DNA of 49,654 nt, taken from assembly GCA_027483665.1 (NCBI GenBank), contig JAIXUC010000016.1, positions 1 through 49,654 on the forward strand, written 5' to 3'. The notes below the pieces were generated by a model. It made no database searches, had not been told where the DNA came from, and saw nothing but the letters and a program-made list of their open reading frames with translations. Below, piece after piece: positions 7,270 through 16,190 of the stretch (position 1 is the first letter of the stretch; every line of letters starts with the position of its first letter). The DNA comes from Comamonadaceae bacterium (GTDB taxonomy: Bacteria > Pseudomonadota > Gammaproteobacteria > Burkholderiales > Burkholderiaceae_C). Made by a program: the position numbers and the translations under genes.

Positions 7270-8418
7270 ATGAACCTGCCCCGACCCGTGTTGATGTCTG
7301 CCGTCGGCTTGCGCCGAGAAAAAGCCTCTTGGGCTTCGGCTGCCGTGTTGGTTGGGGCCCTGGTGTTGGCCGCCTTGATGGCCGCACCGGCGCGTGCCGA
7401 TGAGTATTCAGATGTCGGCCAACTGCTTCGCGCTGGCAAAACCGCCGAGGCCTTGGCCAGGGCGGACCAATACCTCGCCAGCAAGCCCCGAGACCCTCAA
7501 ATGCGCTTCATCAAAGGCGTGATCCAAACCGAGACCGGCCGATCACAAGAGGCCATTGCAACGTTTCAAAGGCTGACTGAAGACTATCCAGAACTGCCCG
7601 AGCCATACAACAACCTGGCTGTGCTCTACGCCAACCAAAACCAGTTCGACCGCGCTCGCAGCGCGCTGGAGATGGCCATACGCACCAACCCGAGTTACTC
7701 GACGGCGCACGAGAACCTGGGAGACGTGTACGCGCGGCTGGCCAGTCAGGCCTACAGCAGAGCCCTGCAGCTCGATGGTGCGAACAGCGGTGTTCAGCCC
7801 AAGTTGGCCTTGATTCGTGACTTGTTTTCCCTGAGTGGCCGAGTTGCTTCGGGTGCAGCAGCGGCCAGCGCGCCGCCTGCCGCCGGCAGCGTCGTTGCGG
7901 GGACTACCACCGGGCCCGTGGCAGCAGCCAATGCACCTGCGCCCCCGGTTCAACCTCAGGCAGCGGCAGGTGCCAGCACCGCAGCACCTTCAGCAGTCGC
8001 AGCGGCGCAGCAGCCTGCAGCGCGCCCTGCTTCCAGCACCTCCAGCACTGCTGTGCCAGCAAGCGCCATCACCGGCAACGCCCGGCAAGACGTTTCTGCG
8101 GCCATCCAGGCTTGGGCAGCGGCTTGGGCAGCCAAGGACATGGGGCGGTATTTAGGAGCCTACGGCCGGGATTTCGCCCCGCCAGACGGCCAGTCGCGCG
8201 CTGAGTGGGAAGCCGAGCGCGCTGAGCGCATCTTGAGCAAAACCCGCATCAGCGTGGTCTTGTCCGATGTCCAGGTCAGCGCATCCACAGACCGTGCCAC
8301 TGCACGCTTTCGCCAGGCCTACAGCGCGGACGGTCTGCGCATCAACAGCCGCAAGACCCTCGAGTTGTCGCGCACCGGCGAACGCTGGTTGATCTTGCGC
8401 GAGAGCACAGGCGGCTGA
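7270..8418 (+). CDS. Exported TPR protein with NTF2-like C-terminal domain
   Basis: A 382-residue exported protein. Residues 1-43 form a long signal peptide (hydrophobic AAVLVGALVLAALMA, then AARA/DEY-type cleavage). Residues about 45-190 hold three to four tetratricopeptide repeats (AEALARADQYLASKPRDP, EPYNNLAVLYANQNQFDRA, STAHENLGDVYARLA). Residues about 195-275 are a disordered Ala/Pro/Ser linker. The last 100 residues form an NTF2/SnoaL-like domain (IQAWAAAWAAKDMGRYL then WLILRES). The next gene, an L,D-transpeptidase six codons away, ends in a similar domain, so the two probably work together in the periplasm on peptidoglycan. Exact function is not known to me. Confidence 0.8.
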   Translation: MNLPRPVLMSAVGLRREKASWASAAVLVGALVLAALMAAPARADEYSDVGQLLRAGKTAEALARADQYLASKPRDPQMRFIKGVIQTETGRSQEAIATFQRLTEDYPELPEPYNNLAVLYANQNQFDRARSALEMAIRTNPSYSTAHENLGDVYARLASQAYSRALQLDGANSGVQPKLALIRDLFSLSGRVASGAAAASAPPAAGSVVAGTTTGPVAAANAPAPPVQPQAAAGASTAAPSAVAAAQQPAARPASSTSSTAVPASAITGNARQDVSAAIQAWAAAWAAKDMGRYLGAYGRDFAPPDGQSRAEWEAERAERILSKTRISVVLSDVQVSASTDRATARFRQAYSADGLRINSRKTLELSRTGERWLILRESTGG

Positions 8419-8430
8419 TCGGCATTGACC

Positions 8431-9867
8431 ATGGCGCTCTGGCCCCAGGGTTTCAAGTACTCGGGTTCTGCATGGCGGGTGCGCTCGCGGGTGCCCTCGC
8501 TGGTGCCCTCCACGGCGCTGGCTTTGCTGTGCTGCCTGGGACTGCTTGCACCAACGGCACAGGCTACAAGCGCAGGCTCTGAGCCTGGGTCAAGGGCAGC
8601 GCGAAGCGGTGCGACCGCTGCGCCAGACCCAAAGGCGCGCGCAGCCGCTGGTCAAGCCGAGGCCCGACTGATCGAGATCTACCGTTTGGTGGGCGAAGGC
8701 CGTATGCAGCAGGCTTTGACACTCAGCCGCGCCCTGGCCGAGGGCCATCCCAACTTTCAGCTGGCGCAACTGGTGTACGGGGATTTGCTGTCTTCGCAAA
8801 TTCGGCCCGTGCGCGCCTTGGGCGATGTGCCCGATGGCATGGCCGCCGCTCGCGCCGCTGTGCTGGCGGACTTGCGTCAAGAGTCTGCGCTGCGGCTGCA
8901 AGCACTGCGCGAGCGCCCGCCACTGGGCTGGGTGCCTTCGCAGTTCCTGGCCTTGTCGCCGAGCAGCCGACACGCCATTGCGGTGGACACCTCGAGAGCC
9001 CGCTTGTACCTGTTCGAGAACTCGGCACGCGGTCTGCGGTTGGTGGCCGACTACTACATCTCGGTCGGCAAGGCGGGCATCGACAAGCGGGTCGAAGGTG
9101 ATGAGCGCACGCCTCTGGGCGTCTACTACATCACCAGCAACCTCGACCCCCGCACCCTGCCCGACCTGTATGGCTCCGGCGCGCTGCCGATCAATTACCC
9201 CAATGCGCTGGACATCAAGCGCGGCCAAACCGGCAGCGGTATCTGGCTGCACGGCTCACCCAGCGACCAGTTCGCGCGCGCGCCGCTGGCCAGCGAAGGC
9301 TGCGTGGTGCTGTCCAACCCGGACATGGAACACCTGCTGCGCACGGTACAAATTCGCACCACGCCTGTGGTGATTGCTCGCCAATTGCAATGGGTGGCAC
9401 CCGACTTGGCGCGCCGGCAGGCCGAGGGCTTCAAGCCTGTCTTGCAGGCCTGGGCCGAGGCCCGCAGCGCTGGCGATATCGACCGAGCTTTGGCCTTCTA
9501 CAGCGCCCGTGGACCTGCGTCCAGCAGGCGGCAAGCAGCCGCTGAAGCCGACAGCGCCCTGCGGCAGGTCAGCATGAACGCCACCTCGCCAGCCGCTCCT
9601 GCTGCACCCGGCGTTGCGGGCGAAGCGAGCAGCACAGCAGGCCGCGCAGCTTGGCAGACCAGGGTCAGCACGGACCTGCAGCGTGTGGGCGGCCGGGCTT
9701 TGGAGATCAAAGACTTGAGCGTGCTGCGCTGGACCGATAGCTCAGACACCCTGGTGGTAACCTTTGGCGAGGTGGTTCGCGGGCAGCGCAGCGGCCTCAC
9801 CAAACGCCTTTACTGGGTCCGCGAAGACGGCCAGTGGCGCATATTTTCCGAAGGAGTGGTTCGATGA
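8431..9867 (+). CDS. L,D-transpeptidase (YkuD family) with NTF2-like tail
   Basis: A periplasmic enzyme that makes 3-3 crosslinks or anchors proteins to diaminopimelate. The ATG at 8431 is preferred to an in-frame TTG six bases before it. The N-terminus has a signal peptide (ALALLCCLGLLAPTAQA). A helical part follows, then the YkuD domain (about 165-310), where IWLHGSPSDQ holds the catalytic His274 and SEGCVVLSN holds the nucleophile Cys291. The last 140 residues form an NTF2-like domain ending [13 protein letters not shown], as in the TPR protein before it. The stop overlaps the ppiA start (ATGA). Confidence 0.93.
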   Translation: MALWPQGFKYSGSAWRVRSRVPSLVPSTALALLCCLGLLAPTAQATSAGSEPGSRAARSGATAAPDPKARAAAGQAEARLIEIYRLVGEGRMQQALTLSRALAEGHPNFQLAQLVYGDLLSSQIRPVRALGDVPDGMAAARAAVLADLRQESALRLQALRERPPLGWVPSQFLALSPSSRHAIAVDTSRARLYLFENSARGLRLVADYYISVGKAGIDKRVEGDERTPLGVYYITSNLDPRTLPDLYGSGALPINYPNALDIKRGQTGSGIWLHGSPSDQFARAPLASEGCVVLSNPDMEHLLRTVQIRTTPVVIARQLQWVAPDLARRQAEGFKPVLQAWAEARSAGDIDRALAFYSARGPASSRRQAAAEADSALRQVSMNATSPAAPAAPGVAGEASSTAGRAAWQTRVSTDLQRVGGRALEIKDLSVLRWTDSSDTLVVTFGEVVRGQRSGLTKRLYWVREDGQWRIFSEGVVR

Positions 9868-10604
9868 CATTCAGCACCGCGCGCCGCCTGCTGGCGATGG
9901 GCGTTTTCGCCGCATGTGCCCTGCCTTGGCTGGCAGCACCCCGGACCGTGGCCGCACAGACACCAGCCCCCAGCGCCGAGGCCACCGCACCCAGCGTACC
10001 CGTCGGCAGCGGCATCCGCGTGAAGTTCACCACCACCCAGGGTGAGTTCGTGGTCGAGGTCTACCCAGACCGCGCACCGCAGACCGTGACCAACTTCTTG
10101 CAGTACGTGCGCGACAAGCACTACGACGGCACCATCTTCCACCGCGTCATCGAGAACTTCATGATCCAGGGCGGCGGCTTTGACAGGAAGTACGCCGAAA
10201 AAACCACTCGGCCACCGGTGCCGCACGAGGGCCGCGAGGCGCTCTCGCGTGGCCTGCGCAACACGGTGGGCACCTTGGCCATGGCGCGCACCAACGACCC
10301 ACAGTCGGCCACGGCGCAGTTCTTCATCAACGTCAAAGACAACGCCTTCCTCGACCCCACACCCATTCCCGAAGGCGACCCGATCAAACGCTTCGAGTAC
10401 CAAGGCCGCGTGTACGAAAACGTGTCGCGCGCCGCATTGCTGAGCGCGCCCCAGCTGTATGGCTACACGGTATTCGGGCGAGTCGTCAGCGGCATGGAGG
10501 TGGTCAACCGCATCAAAGGTCTGCCCACCGGTGCTGGCGGCCCTTTTCAAAGCGACGTACCGCGCACGCCGGTCGTCATCCAATCTGCAACCCTGGTGAA
10601 ATGA
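9864..10604 (+). CDS. ppiA: Periplasmic peptidyl-prolyl cis-trans isomerase (cyclophilin)
   Basis: This isomerase speeds proline cis-trans isomerisation in exported proteins. The ATG at 9864 is chosen: AAGGAG lies 8 nt upstream and the ATGA overlaps the LdT stop. Residues 1-32 form a signal peptide ending VAA/Q. The cyclophilin fold shows [15 protein letters not shown] (catalytic Arg of FHR), [12 protein letters not shown] and [14 protein letters not shown]. An insertion of about 20 residues ([16 protein letters not shown]) is present compared with the cytoplasmic homologue directly downstream. A 4-nt overlap links it to ppiB. Confidence 0.93.
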   Translation: MTFSTARRLLAMGVFAACALPWLAAPRTVAAQTPAPSAEATAPSVPVGSGIRVKFTTTQGEFVVEVYPDRAPQTVTNFLQYVRDKHYDGTIFHRVIENFMIQGGGFDRKYAEKTTRPPVPHEGREALSRGLRNTVGTLAMARTNDPQSATAQFFINVKDNAFLDPTPIPEGDPIKRFEYQGRVYENVSRAALLSAPQLYGYTVFGRVVSGMEVVNRIKGLPTGAGGPFQSDVPRTPVVIQSATLVK

Positions 10605-11113
10605 ACATGAGCCACCCACAGGTCGAACTCCACATCAAAAACCACGGCGTCATCACACTGGCGCTGGACACCGACAAAGCCCCGGTATCAGCCGCCAACT
10701 TCCTGGCCTATGTCGCCAAGGGCCATTACGACGACACGGTGTTTCACCGCGTCATCGACAACTTCATGGTGCAAGGCGGCGGCTTCTCCCCCGGCATGCA
10801 GCAAAAGCCCACCGACAAGACCATCACCAACGAAGCCAACAACGGCCTGAAGAACGACAAGTACACGGTGGCCATGGCGCGCACCAGCGACCCGCATTCG
10901 GCCAGCGCCCAGTTCTTCATCAACGTGGCAGACAACGGCTTTCTGAACCACACCGCACCCAGCGCCCAGGGCTGGGGCTATGCGGTGTTTGGCAAGGTGG
11001 TGGCCGGCACCGAAGTGGTCGACAAGATCCGCGCTGTGAAGACCGGCCGCAAAGGCTTTCACGACGACGTGCCGCTCGAAGACGTGGTGATCGAGCGGGC
11101 CGTGGCCCTCTGA
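10601..11113 (+). CDS. ppiB: Cytoplasmic peptidyl-prolyl cis-trans isomerase B
   Basis: A 170-residue cyclophilin without a signal peptide. It carries [29 protein letters not shown] and [18 protein letters not shown], the family's catalytic and binding stretches, and has the same length as E. coli PpiB. The first ATG overlaps the ppiA stop (ATGA); a second ATG at 10607 gives MSHPQVEL and is equally plausible. The tandem pair looks like an old duplication in which the upstream copy gained a signal peptide and a loop insertion. Confidence 0.95.
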   Translation: MNMSHPQVELHIKNHGVITLALDTDKAPVSAANFLAYVAKGHYDDTVFHRVIDNFMVQGGGFSPGMQQKPTDKTITNEANNGLKNDKYTVAMARTSDPHSASAQFFINVADNGFLNHTAPSAQGWGYAVFGKVVAGTEVVDKIRAVKTGRKGFHDDVPLEDVVIERAVAL

Positions 11114-11232
11114 TCTGATGTCAGCAGGTGCCAGCTGCTGCACGCTGGCCCGCGCCAGCGGTAGGCAGTTCGTGCAACCGAAGCCGCCCCGACACGCGCA
11201 CCTCTTGACGTGCAGCTCTTGCCGGCCCATTG

Positions 11233-12012
11233 ATGCTTGACGAGGGCCTGAGTTTTCCTGCCGGTGCCCGCATCGCACTGATGTCCGATGTGCACCTGCA
11301 TGCCCAAGACTTGGCGACCCATGCGGTGTGGGCCAGCGCCCTGCAAACGCTTCAGGCCGATGCACTGTTCATCTTGGGTGATCTTTTTGAAGTCTGGGTG
11401 GGTGACGATGCACTGCTAGCCACCGCGCCCGCTGGCCCGTCCTTGCCCTTCGAAGCCCAGTGCGCCGCTGAGCTGCTTCAGCTGTCGCAACGATTGCCGA
11501 TTTTTTTCATGGCAGGCAACCGTGACTTTCTGGCTGGGTCCGGCCTCATGGCCGCTGCAGGCATGTCTGCACTGCCCGACCCCTGCCTGTTGCGCCTGGG
11601 CAGCCAGCGCCTGCTGCTGTCCCACGGCGACGCACTCTGCCTGGCAGACACCGCCTACCAGGCGTTTCGCCAACAGGTGCGCGGTGCGGCTTGGCAACAC
11701 GGCTTCCTGTCTCGGCCTTTGAGCGAGCGGCAAGCCTTGGCGAAAGCCATGCGCATGCAAAGCGCACAGCGACAGCAAGACCCTCATGTACGCCAAGCGG
11801 GCGACGCAGACAACGACATGGCCCTGCGTTGGCTGCACGGTGCCAATGCCCACGTGCTCATACATGGCCACACGCACCGACCAGCCGACCACGCGCTGGA
11901 CCCGGTGCACTGGCGCGTGGTGCTCAGCGACTGGGACGCATCGGCCAGCGCGCCACGCGCGCAACTGCTGTGGCTGCACCGGGATGGCTGGTTGCGCCAG
12001 CCCTTGCTGTGA
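11233..12012 (+). CDS. lpxH: UDP-2,3-diacylglucosamine diphosphatase
   Basis: LpxH cleaves UDP-2,3-diacylglucosamine to lipid X and UMP, the fourth step of lipid A synthesis, at the inner membrane. The 259-residue metallophosphatase shows the expected metal-binding blocks in order: SDVHL near residue 16, ILGDLFEVWVGDD, AGNRDF, LSHGDALC and LIHGHTHRP. The frame also opens at a TTG one codon earlier (11230). The stop overlaps the GTG start of mtfA. The 119 bp before it contain two small GC hairpins but no clear promoter. Confidence 0.95.
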   Translation: MLDEGLSFPAGARIALMSDVHLHAQDLATHAVWASALQTLQADALFILGDLFEVWVGDDALLATAPAGPSLPFEAQCAAELLQLSQRLPIFFMAGNRDFLAGSGLMAAAGMSALPDPCLLRLGSQRLLLSHGDALCLADTAYQAFRQQVRGAAWQHGFLSRPLSERQALAKAMRMQSAQRQQDPHVRQAGDADNDMALRWLHGANAHVLIHGHTHRPADHALDPVHWRVVLSDWDASASAPRAQLLWLHRDGWLRQPLL

Positions 12013-12833
12013 GTGCTTGGCGCCACCCGTGGCGAGCTTGGAGCGCCCTGCGGGCTTGGGCTGACCAACGCCAAGCGCAGCGCATCCCGCCAAGCTTGTG
12101 GGACGCAGTGCTGGGCGAATTGCCATTCGTGGCGGCTTTGCCTGCAGCGCAGCAGCAACGGCTGCGTGTGCTGAGCGCCCGGTTCTTGCAGTCCAAACAG
12201 TTTCATGGCGCGCAGGGCTTGGTGGTCACCGATGCCATGGCCTTGTCGATCGCCGTTCAAGCCTGCCTGCCCATCATGAACTTGGGGCTGGCTGCCTACG
12301 GCGATTTCGTGGGCATCGTCGTGCATCCGCACGAAGTGCTGGCCACACGCGAAGTGCGCGATGAAGCCGGTGTGGTGCACCACTACGGCGAGGCGGTTTT
12401 GGGCGAGGCGATGCGCCACGGCCCGGTGATGTTGACTTGGCACGAGGTGTCCTTGGCTGGACTGCGCGCGCAAGAGGGCCGCAACCTGGTGATCCACGAG
12501 TTCGTGCATCAGCTTGACGCGCGCAACGGGCAGGCCGATGGCTGCCCGCCCTTGCCCCGCGGCTTCATGGGTTTGGGTGGCAGAGCGGCTCTGGCCTTGT
12601 GGCAGCAGACCTTGGCCACGGCTTGGGAACGCTTTCGGCAACAAGTGGCGCTGGCCGAACGCTTCGGCGAGCCGGCACCTTGGCTCGACAGCTATGGCGC
12701 AACAGCACCTGCGGAGTTTTTTGCTGTGGCCTGCGAGGCCTACTTCGTCAACCGGCCACGATTCGAGCAGGACTTTGCTGACTTGGTGCGCGTGTTCGAC
12801 GCCTTGTTCAGGCCAGGGTCGGAGCGCCGTTAG
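12009..12833 (+). CDS. mtfA: Zinc-dependent peptidase of the MtfA family
   Basis: An M90 peptidase. In E. coli MtfA binds the repressor Mlc and so affects glucose PTS expression, and it has aminopeptidase activity. The GTG at 12009 overlaps the lpxH stop (GTGA), giving 274 residues; the open frame further upstream is a shadow of lpxH. VIHEFVHQLD carries the HExxH zinc site (His163, Glu164, His167). APAEFFAVACEAYFV downstream supplies the third zinc ligand (the Glu of AEFFA) as in the family. It ends 3 bp from the stop of cheW on the opposite strand, so transcription converges here. Confidence 0.93.
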   Translation: MSAWRHPWRAWSALRAWADQRQAQRIPPSLWDAVLGELPFVAALPAAQQQRLRVLSARFLQSKQFHGAQGLVVTDAMALSIAVQACLPIMNLGLAAYGDFVGIVVHPHEVLATREVRDEAGVVHHYGEAVLGEAMRHGPVMLTWHEVSLAGLRAQEGRNLVIHEFVHQLDARNGQADGCPPLPRGFMGLGGRAALALWQQTLATAWERFRQQVALAERFGEPAPWLDSYGATAPAEFFAVACEAYFVNRPRFEQDFADLVRVFDALFRPGSERR

Positions 12834-12836
12834 GGC

Positions 12837-13298
12837 TTAGGCAGCAGCAGCACCGATCAAGCCCATCTCGGGGCTGCTCATGAGCGAGACGATGTCCAGC
12901 AAGATGATGGTGCGCTGATCCATGCTGACCAGCCCGGTGATGAAGCTGGTGTCCACGGTGGCGTTCATGCTGGGCGCCGGGCGAACCTCTTCGGCCTTGA
13001 CTGCCAGCACATCTGCTACCGCGTCGACCACCGCGCCCACGATGCGGTCCGCCACGTTGAGCACCACCACCACGGTGAACTCGTTGTAGCTCACACTGCC
13101 ATCGGGCTGGGTGCAGCCCAGCTTCAGGCGCAGGTCGATGATGGGCACGATCACGCCGCGCAGGTTGACCACGCCGCGCATGAAGTCCGGGGCTTGGGCA
13201 ATGCGCGTCGGCACCTCATAAGACCGGATCTCCTGCACGCGCAGGATGTCGATGCCGTACTCCTCGGCGCCGAGTCGAATGGTCAGAAACTCAGCCAT
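12837..13298 (-). CDS. cheW: CheW-like chemotaxis coupling protein
   Basis: CheW links chemoreceptors to the kinase CheA in the sensory array. This 153-residue protein is a single CheW domain: EFLTIRLGAEEYGIDILRVQEI, APDFMRGVVNLRGVIVPIIDLR (with the conserved NLRG) and ITGLVSMDQRTIILLDI. The ATG at 13298 is preferred because GAGGGGAG lies just upstream, and a GTG at 13310 would overlap the gene before. No receptor, cheA or cheY is nearby, so its array must be encoded elsewhere. It is separated from the DUF349 gene by 8 bp on the same strand. Confidence 0.94.
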   Translation of the reverse strand: MAEFLTIRLGAEEYGIDILRVQEIRSYEVPTRIAQAPDFMRGVVNLRGVIVPIIDLRLKLGCTQPDGSVSYNEFTVVVVLNVADRIVGAVVDAVADVLAVKAEEVRPAPSMNATVDTSFITGLVSMDQRTIILLDIVSLMSSPEMGLIGAAAA

Positions 13299-13306
13299 CA
13301 CTCCCC

Positions 13307-16171
13307 TCACTTCAGCAAAGCGCGCAGCACGGTCTGCAGGCGGTGCGCGGGTTCTTCGGTATGGGGGCCAGCCAGCACACGGGCTACGTCGTCCACCCAG
13401 GTTTGCTGCGGTGTGGCGTCGTGGCGGCGGGTCAGCAGTTGCAGTTGCAGCATGCGCCGGTCGGCCAGTTGCGCAGCAGGGGTGGGTACCTCGGCTGCGA
13501 TTTCCAGGCGCAGCAAAGCCTGGCGGCTCGGCTCGGCTGATGTGGGCGACTCCGGCTGCGCCAGCGCCTTGCTCCAGGCGGCGCGTGCCGCAGCCCCGCT
13601 CTGGCGACCCAAGGCTGCAGCAGCGGGGAGCTGCTGCGCGTCGCGCTGAGCCCAGGCCTGCAGCAGTTGTGTCAGCACCTCGCCATGTGCTTGCGCGGCC
13701 AGCCGTCGCAAAGCGCTCTGCGCTGCGTCGACCGCGTCGCGCTGGGCACGAAAGGCCGCGTCCCCCAGACGCGGGCGCATGGGTCGGTCTTCTCGCTCCC
13801 GACCATCGCGGCCTTCACCACCGCGCCAACCGCCATCCGCTGGCCTGCGGCCATCGCGGGCCTGCCCTGGGGCGTCGGGCCTGCGGGCGTCGCGTGCACC
13901 ACGGGCCGGGCCCGCCCGATCGGACGGGCCTGCACGCTGACTCTGTGCAGGGCGCGCACCGGGACGGTCGTCGCCCCGAACAGCCACCACCCGGCGCGCG
14001 GGTGGCGGCGCAGCTGCTGGCGGGGAGACTTCTGCTGGCGAAGCTTGCGGCTGTGCTTCTGGTGCTTCTGGTGCTTCTGGTGCTTCTGGTGCTTCTGGTG
14101 CTTCTGGCGCATCCGACTGCGGCGCTGATCCTGCTACGGCCCCTGCTGAAGCCGACTCGTCGGCGTTCGCTGCCGCAGGCTCTGCAATCGGCTCAACCGA
14201 TGCCTGCGCAGCAGCGGCCTCGGTAGCCTCGCTGGCCTCTTTGGGCTTTGGCTCACGCGGGGGCTGCGCGGGCGCTGGTGCCATGGCCTGCTCGGTGCGC
14301 TGCTCGGTCTGTGCCTTTTCCAGGGCCTGCAAAGCAGCCTGAATGGCGCTGGCATCGCCTTGCGCAATGGCGGCCTGAACTTGGGCGGCTGCAGCGAGCA
14401 CGGCGCGGTCCACCGCACCCAAGGCGGCTTGCTGGCGCTCGCGCTCGGCGTCCTTGCGGGCGAAAGCTTCGTCGATGGGCGCACGGAAAGCGTCCCACAA
14501 CTTTTGCTCGTGGCGGCGGTCCAGCGGCACGGTGTGGGCTTCGGCCTGCCAGCGTTGCTGCAAAGCACGCACCGCGTCGACCCGCAGCGGCTGGGCTTGG
14601 GCCAGCGCGCGGGCTTCTTCAATCAACAGTTGGCGGCGCTGTTCACTGGCTGCGCGCGCCTGCTCGAGCGGCCCACTGGCTTCGCCGAAGGCTTGCCGCC
14701 AATTGGCTTCGATGTCTTTGGCCTGACGCTCATGGAGGGGCCCGGCTTGGCGCCAGCGGTCAGCAAATTGCGACAGGCTCTTCAACGCGGCGCGCCAGGC
14801 TTCGGCCGACACCTCAGCCACCGGCTGCTGGGGCTGCGCTGCGGTCCATGCCTTGAGCTCTTCAATGAGTGCTTCACGCTGGGCGCGGTGCTCGGCGGCC
14901 TCTTGGCGCACGCGCTCCACCCAGGCTTCGACCACTTTGTGGGCTTCGTTGCAGGCTTCGTCAAAGCGACGCCACAGCCCGTGGTTGGGCACACCGCCTT
15001 GGTCGACTTGCTTCCAGCGCTCGCGCAAGTCGCGCAGTGACTCTTGCATCTTGCGTCCGCCGAGGGCTTGTCCTGGCGGGCGCTGCAGCAAACCGAGTGC
15101 CAGTTGCACCAGCTCGTCGCGCAATTGGTCAGCACGCCAACGCTGCCAACCCTCCAACTCGCTGGCCGCTGCCAGAGCAGCTTGCGCGCGGTGGTTCAGC
15201 GCATCACCAATCCAGCGTCCGTGGTCTTTGAGCGCCTGGCGCAAGGCGTTTGCAGCGCCGGCACTCGCCTTGCCGTGGCCTTCTGCAATCTCCAGCTCCA
15301 AGCGGGCAAGCGGCTCTTGCACGGCCTGTCGGGCAGCTTCTCGCTCGGCCGGGTCAATGGCAGGGCGCTTGCTTGGCTTGCCTTCAGGCCGAGCTTCTGT
15401 AGACGCTTCTGCCTGCGCACGCGACTGGCGAATTTCTTGTGCCCACAGCGGCACTGCAGGCAGGGGCAGGCTGGCATCTGCCGCAGCAGCTGCGGCCTGA
15501 GTCACTGCGGCCTCGAAGGCCTGCCACACACCCAGCAGCTGCACGCGGGATGCATCCAGCTGACTGGGGTGCTTGGTATCCACGCTGGCCCAAGCGGCGA
15601 CGCCAGTCAGAGCGACTGCAGCAGCCTCCCAAGCTTGTACGTCACGCTGCAATCCTTCGAGCGCGGCTTGCGCCTCGGTCCAGCTGCGGGTGGAAAGTAC
15701 ATCGAGGCGTTGCGCCAAAAGCGCAGCCGCTTCACGCTGCACCATGGCTTGGTGCTGCGTCTCTTCAATGGTGCGGGTGCGCTCGGCGAGCTGGGTCTTG
15801 AGCGAGAGCAAGGGCTCGCGGCTGAGCGGTGCGCCTGCCTTGGCCGCGTCACGCTGCCAGGCCAGGCCGTCGGCCAGGTTCATGCGCGTGGCGTCCAGCA
15901 GAGCTTGGGCGCGTTCTGCCCACTCTGCAGCCAAGCTGTCTTGGTTGCGTTGCCGGCGGGCGTCGTCGAGGCGTTCGCGCAGAGGGCGGGCCGCGCCTTT
16001 GTCGCGCGCGCTGAGCTCGCGAAAAACGTCTTGCAGCGCGTCGAAGCTGGGCTCGGTGGCCAGCCAAGCGCGCACGCGCTGGGTTCTTTCACCAGAAGTT
16101 GGGGCTGTGAATGCGCCGCCGGTGAGTTGATCCAGGCGGGCGATGTCGCTGCGGGCAGGTGTAGAGGTCAC
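13307..16171 (-). CDS. DUF349-repeat protein
   Basis: A 954-residue soluble protein dominated by helices, with several DUF349 units (for example LRDLRERWKQVDQGGVPNHGLWRRFDEAC is typical, as are LQQRWQAEAHTVPLDRRHEQKLWDAF and LSQFADRWRQAGPLHERQAK). DUF349 proteins are abundant helical proteins of unknown biochemistry. About two thirds in comes a low-complexity linker with six consecutive Ala-Pro-Glu triplets (14054-14107), then a Arg/Gly/Asp-rich disordered stretch and a C-terminal helical segment. No catalytic motif, signal peptide or membrane span is seen. It reads into cheW 8 bp later. Confidence 0.85.
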   Translation of the reverse strand: MTSTPARSDIARLDQLTGGAFTAPTSGERTQRVRAWLATEPSFDALQDVFRELSARDKGAARPLRERLDDARRQRNQDSLAAEWAERAQALLDATRMNLADGLAWQRDAAKAGAPLSREPLLSLKTQLAERTRTIEETQHQAMVQREAAALLAQRLDVLSTRSWTEAQAALEGLQRDVQAWEAAAVALTGVAAWASVDTKHPSQLDASRVQLLGVWQAFEAAVTQAAAAAADASLPLPAVPLWAQEIRQSRAQAEASTEARPEGKPSKRPAIDPAEREAARQAVQEPLARLELEIAEGHGKASAGAANALRQALKDHGRWIGDALNHRAQAALAAASELEGWQRWRADQLRDELVQLALGLLQRPPGQALGGRKMQESLRDLRERWKQVDQGGVPNHGLWRRFDEACNEAHKVVEAWVERVRQEAAEHRAQREALIEELKAWTAAQPQQPVAEVSAEAWRAALKSLSQFADRWRQAGPLHERQAKDIEANWRQAFGEASGPLEQARAASEQRRQLLIEEARALAQAQPLRVDAVRALQQRWQAEAHTVPLDRRHEQKLWDAFRAPIDEAFARKDAERERQQAALGAVDRAVLAAAAQVQAAIAQGDASAIQAALQALEKAQTEQRTEQAMAPAPAQPPREPKPKEASEATEAAAAQASVEPIAEPAAANADESASAGAVAGSAPQSDAPEAPEAPEAPEAPEAPEAQPQASPAEVSPPAAAPPPARRVVAVRGDDRPGARPAQSQRAGPSDRAGPARGARDARRPDAPGQARDGRRPADGGWRGGEGRDGREREDRPMRPRLGDAAFRAQRDAVDAAQSALRRLAAQAHGEVLTQLLQAWAQRDAQQLPAAAALGRQSGAAARAAWSKALAQPESPTSAEPSRQALLRLEIAAEVPTPAAQLADRRMLQLQLLTRRHDATPQQTWVDDVARVLAGPHTEEPAHRLQTVLRALLK
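14054..14107 (-). repeat. Six-copy 9-bp in-frame microsatellite in the DUF349 gene
   Basis: TGCTTCTGG (plus strand) occurs six times without a mismatch, encoding Ala-Pro-Glu triplets on the minus strand. Any change in copy number keeps the frame and alters only the linker length. Confidence 0.95.
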
Positions 16172-16190
16172 GGCTCAGTGGAGAAGGGAA

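Noticed and set aside
6969-7484. 171-codon minus-strand frame spanning the cysS leader repeats
   Set aside because: It overlaps both cysS and the TPR signal peptide, and its Phe-Val-His-Tyr repeats merely read the 12-bp DNA repeat.
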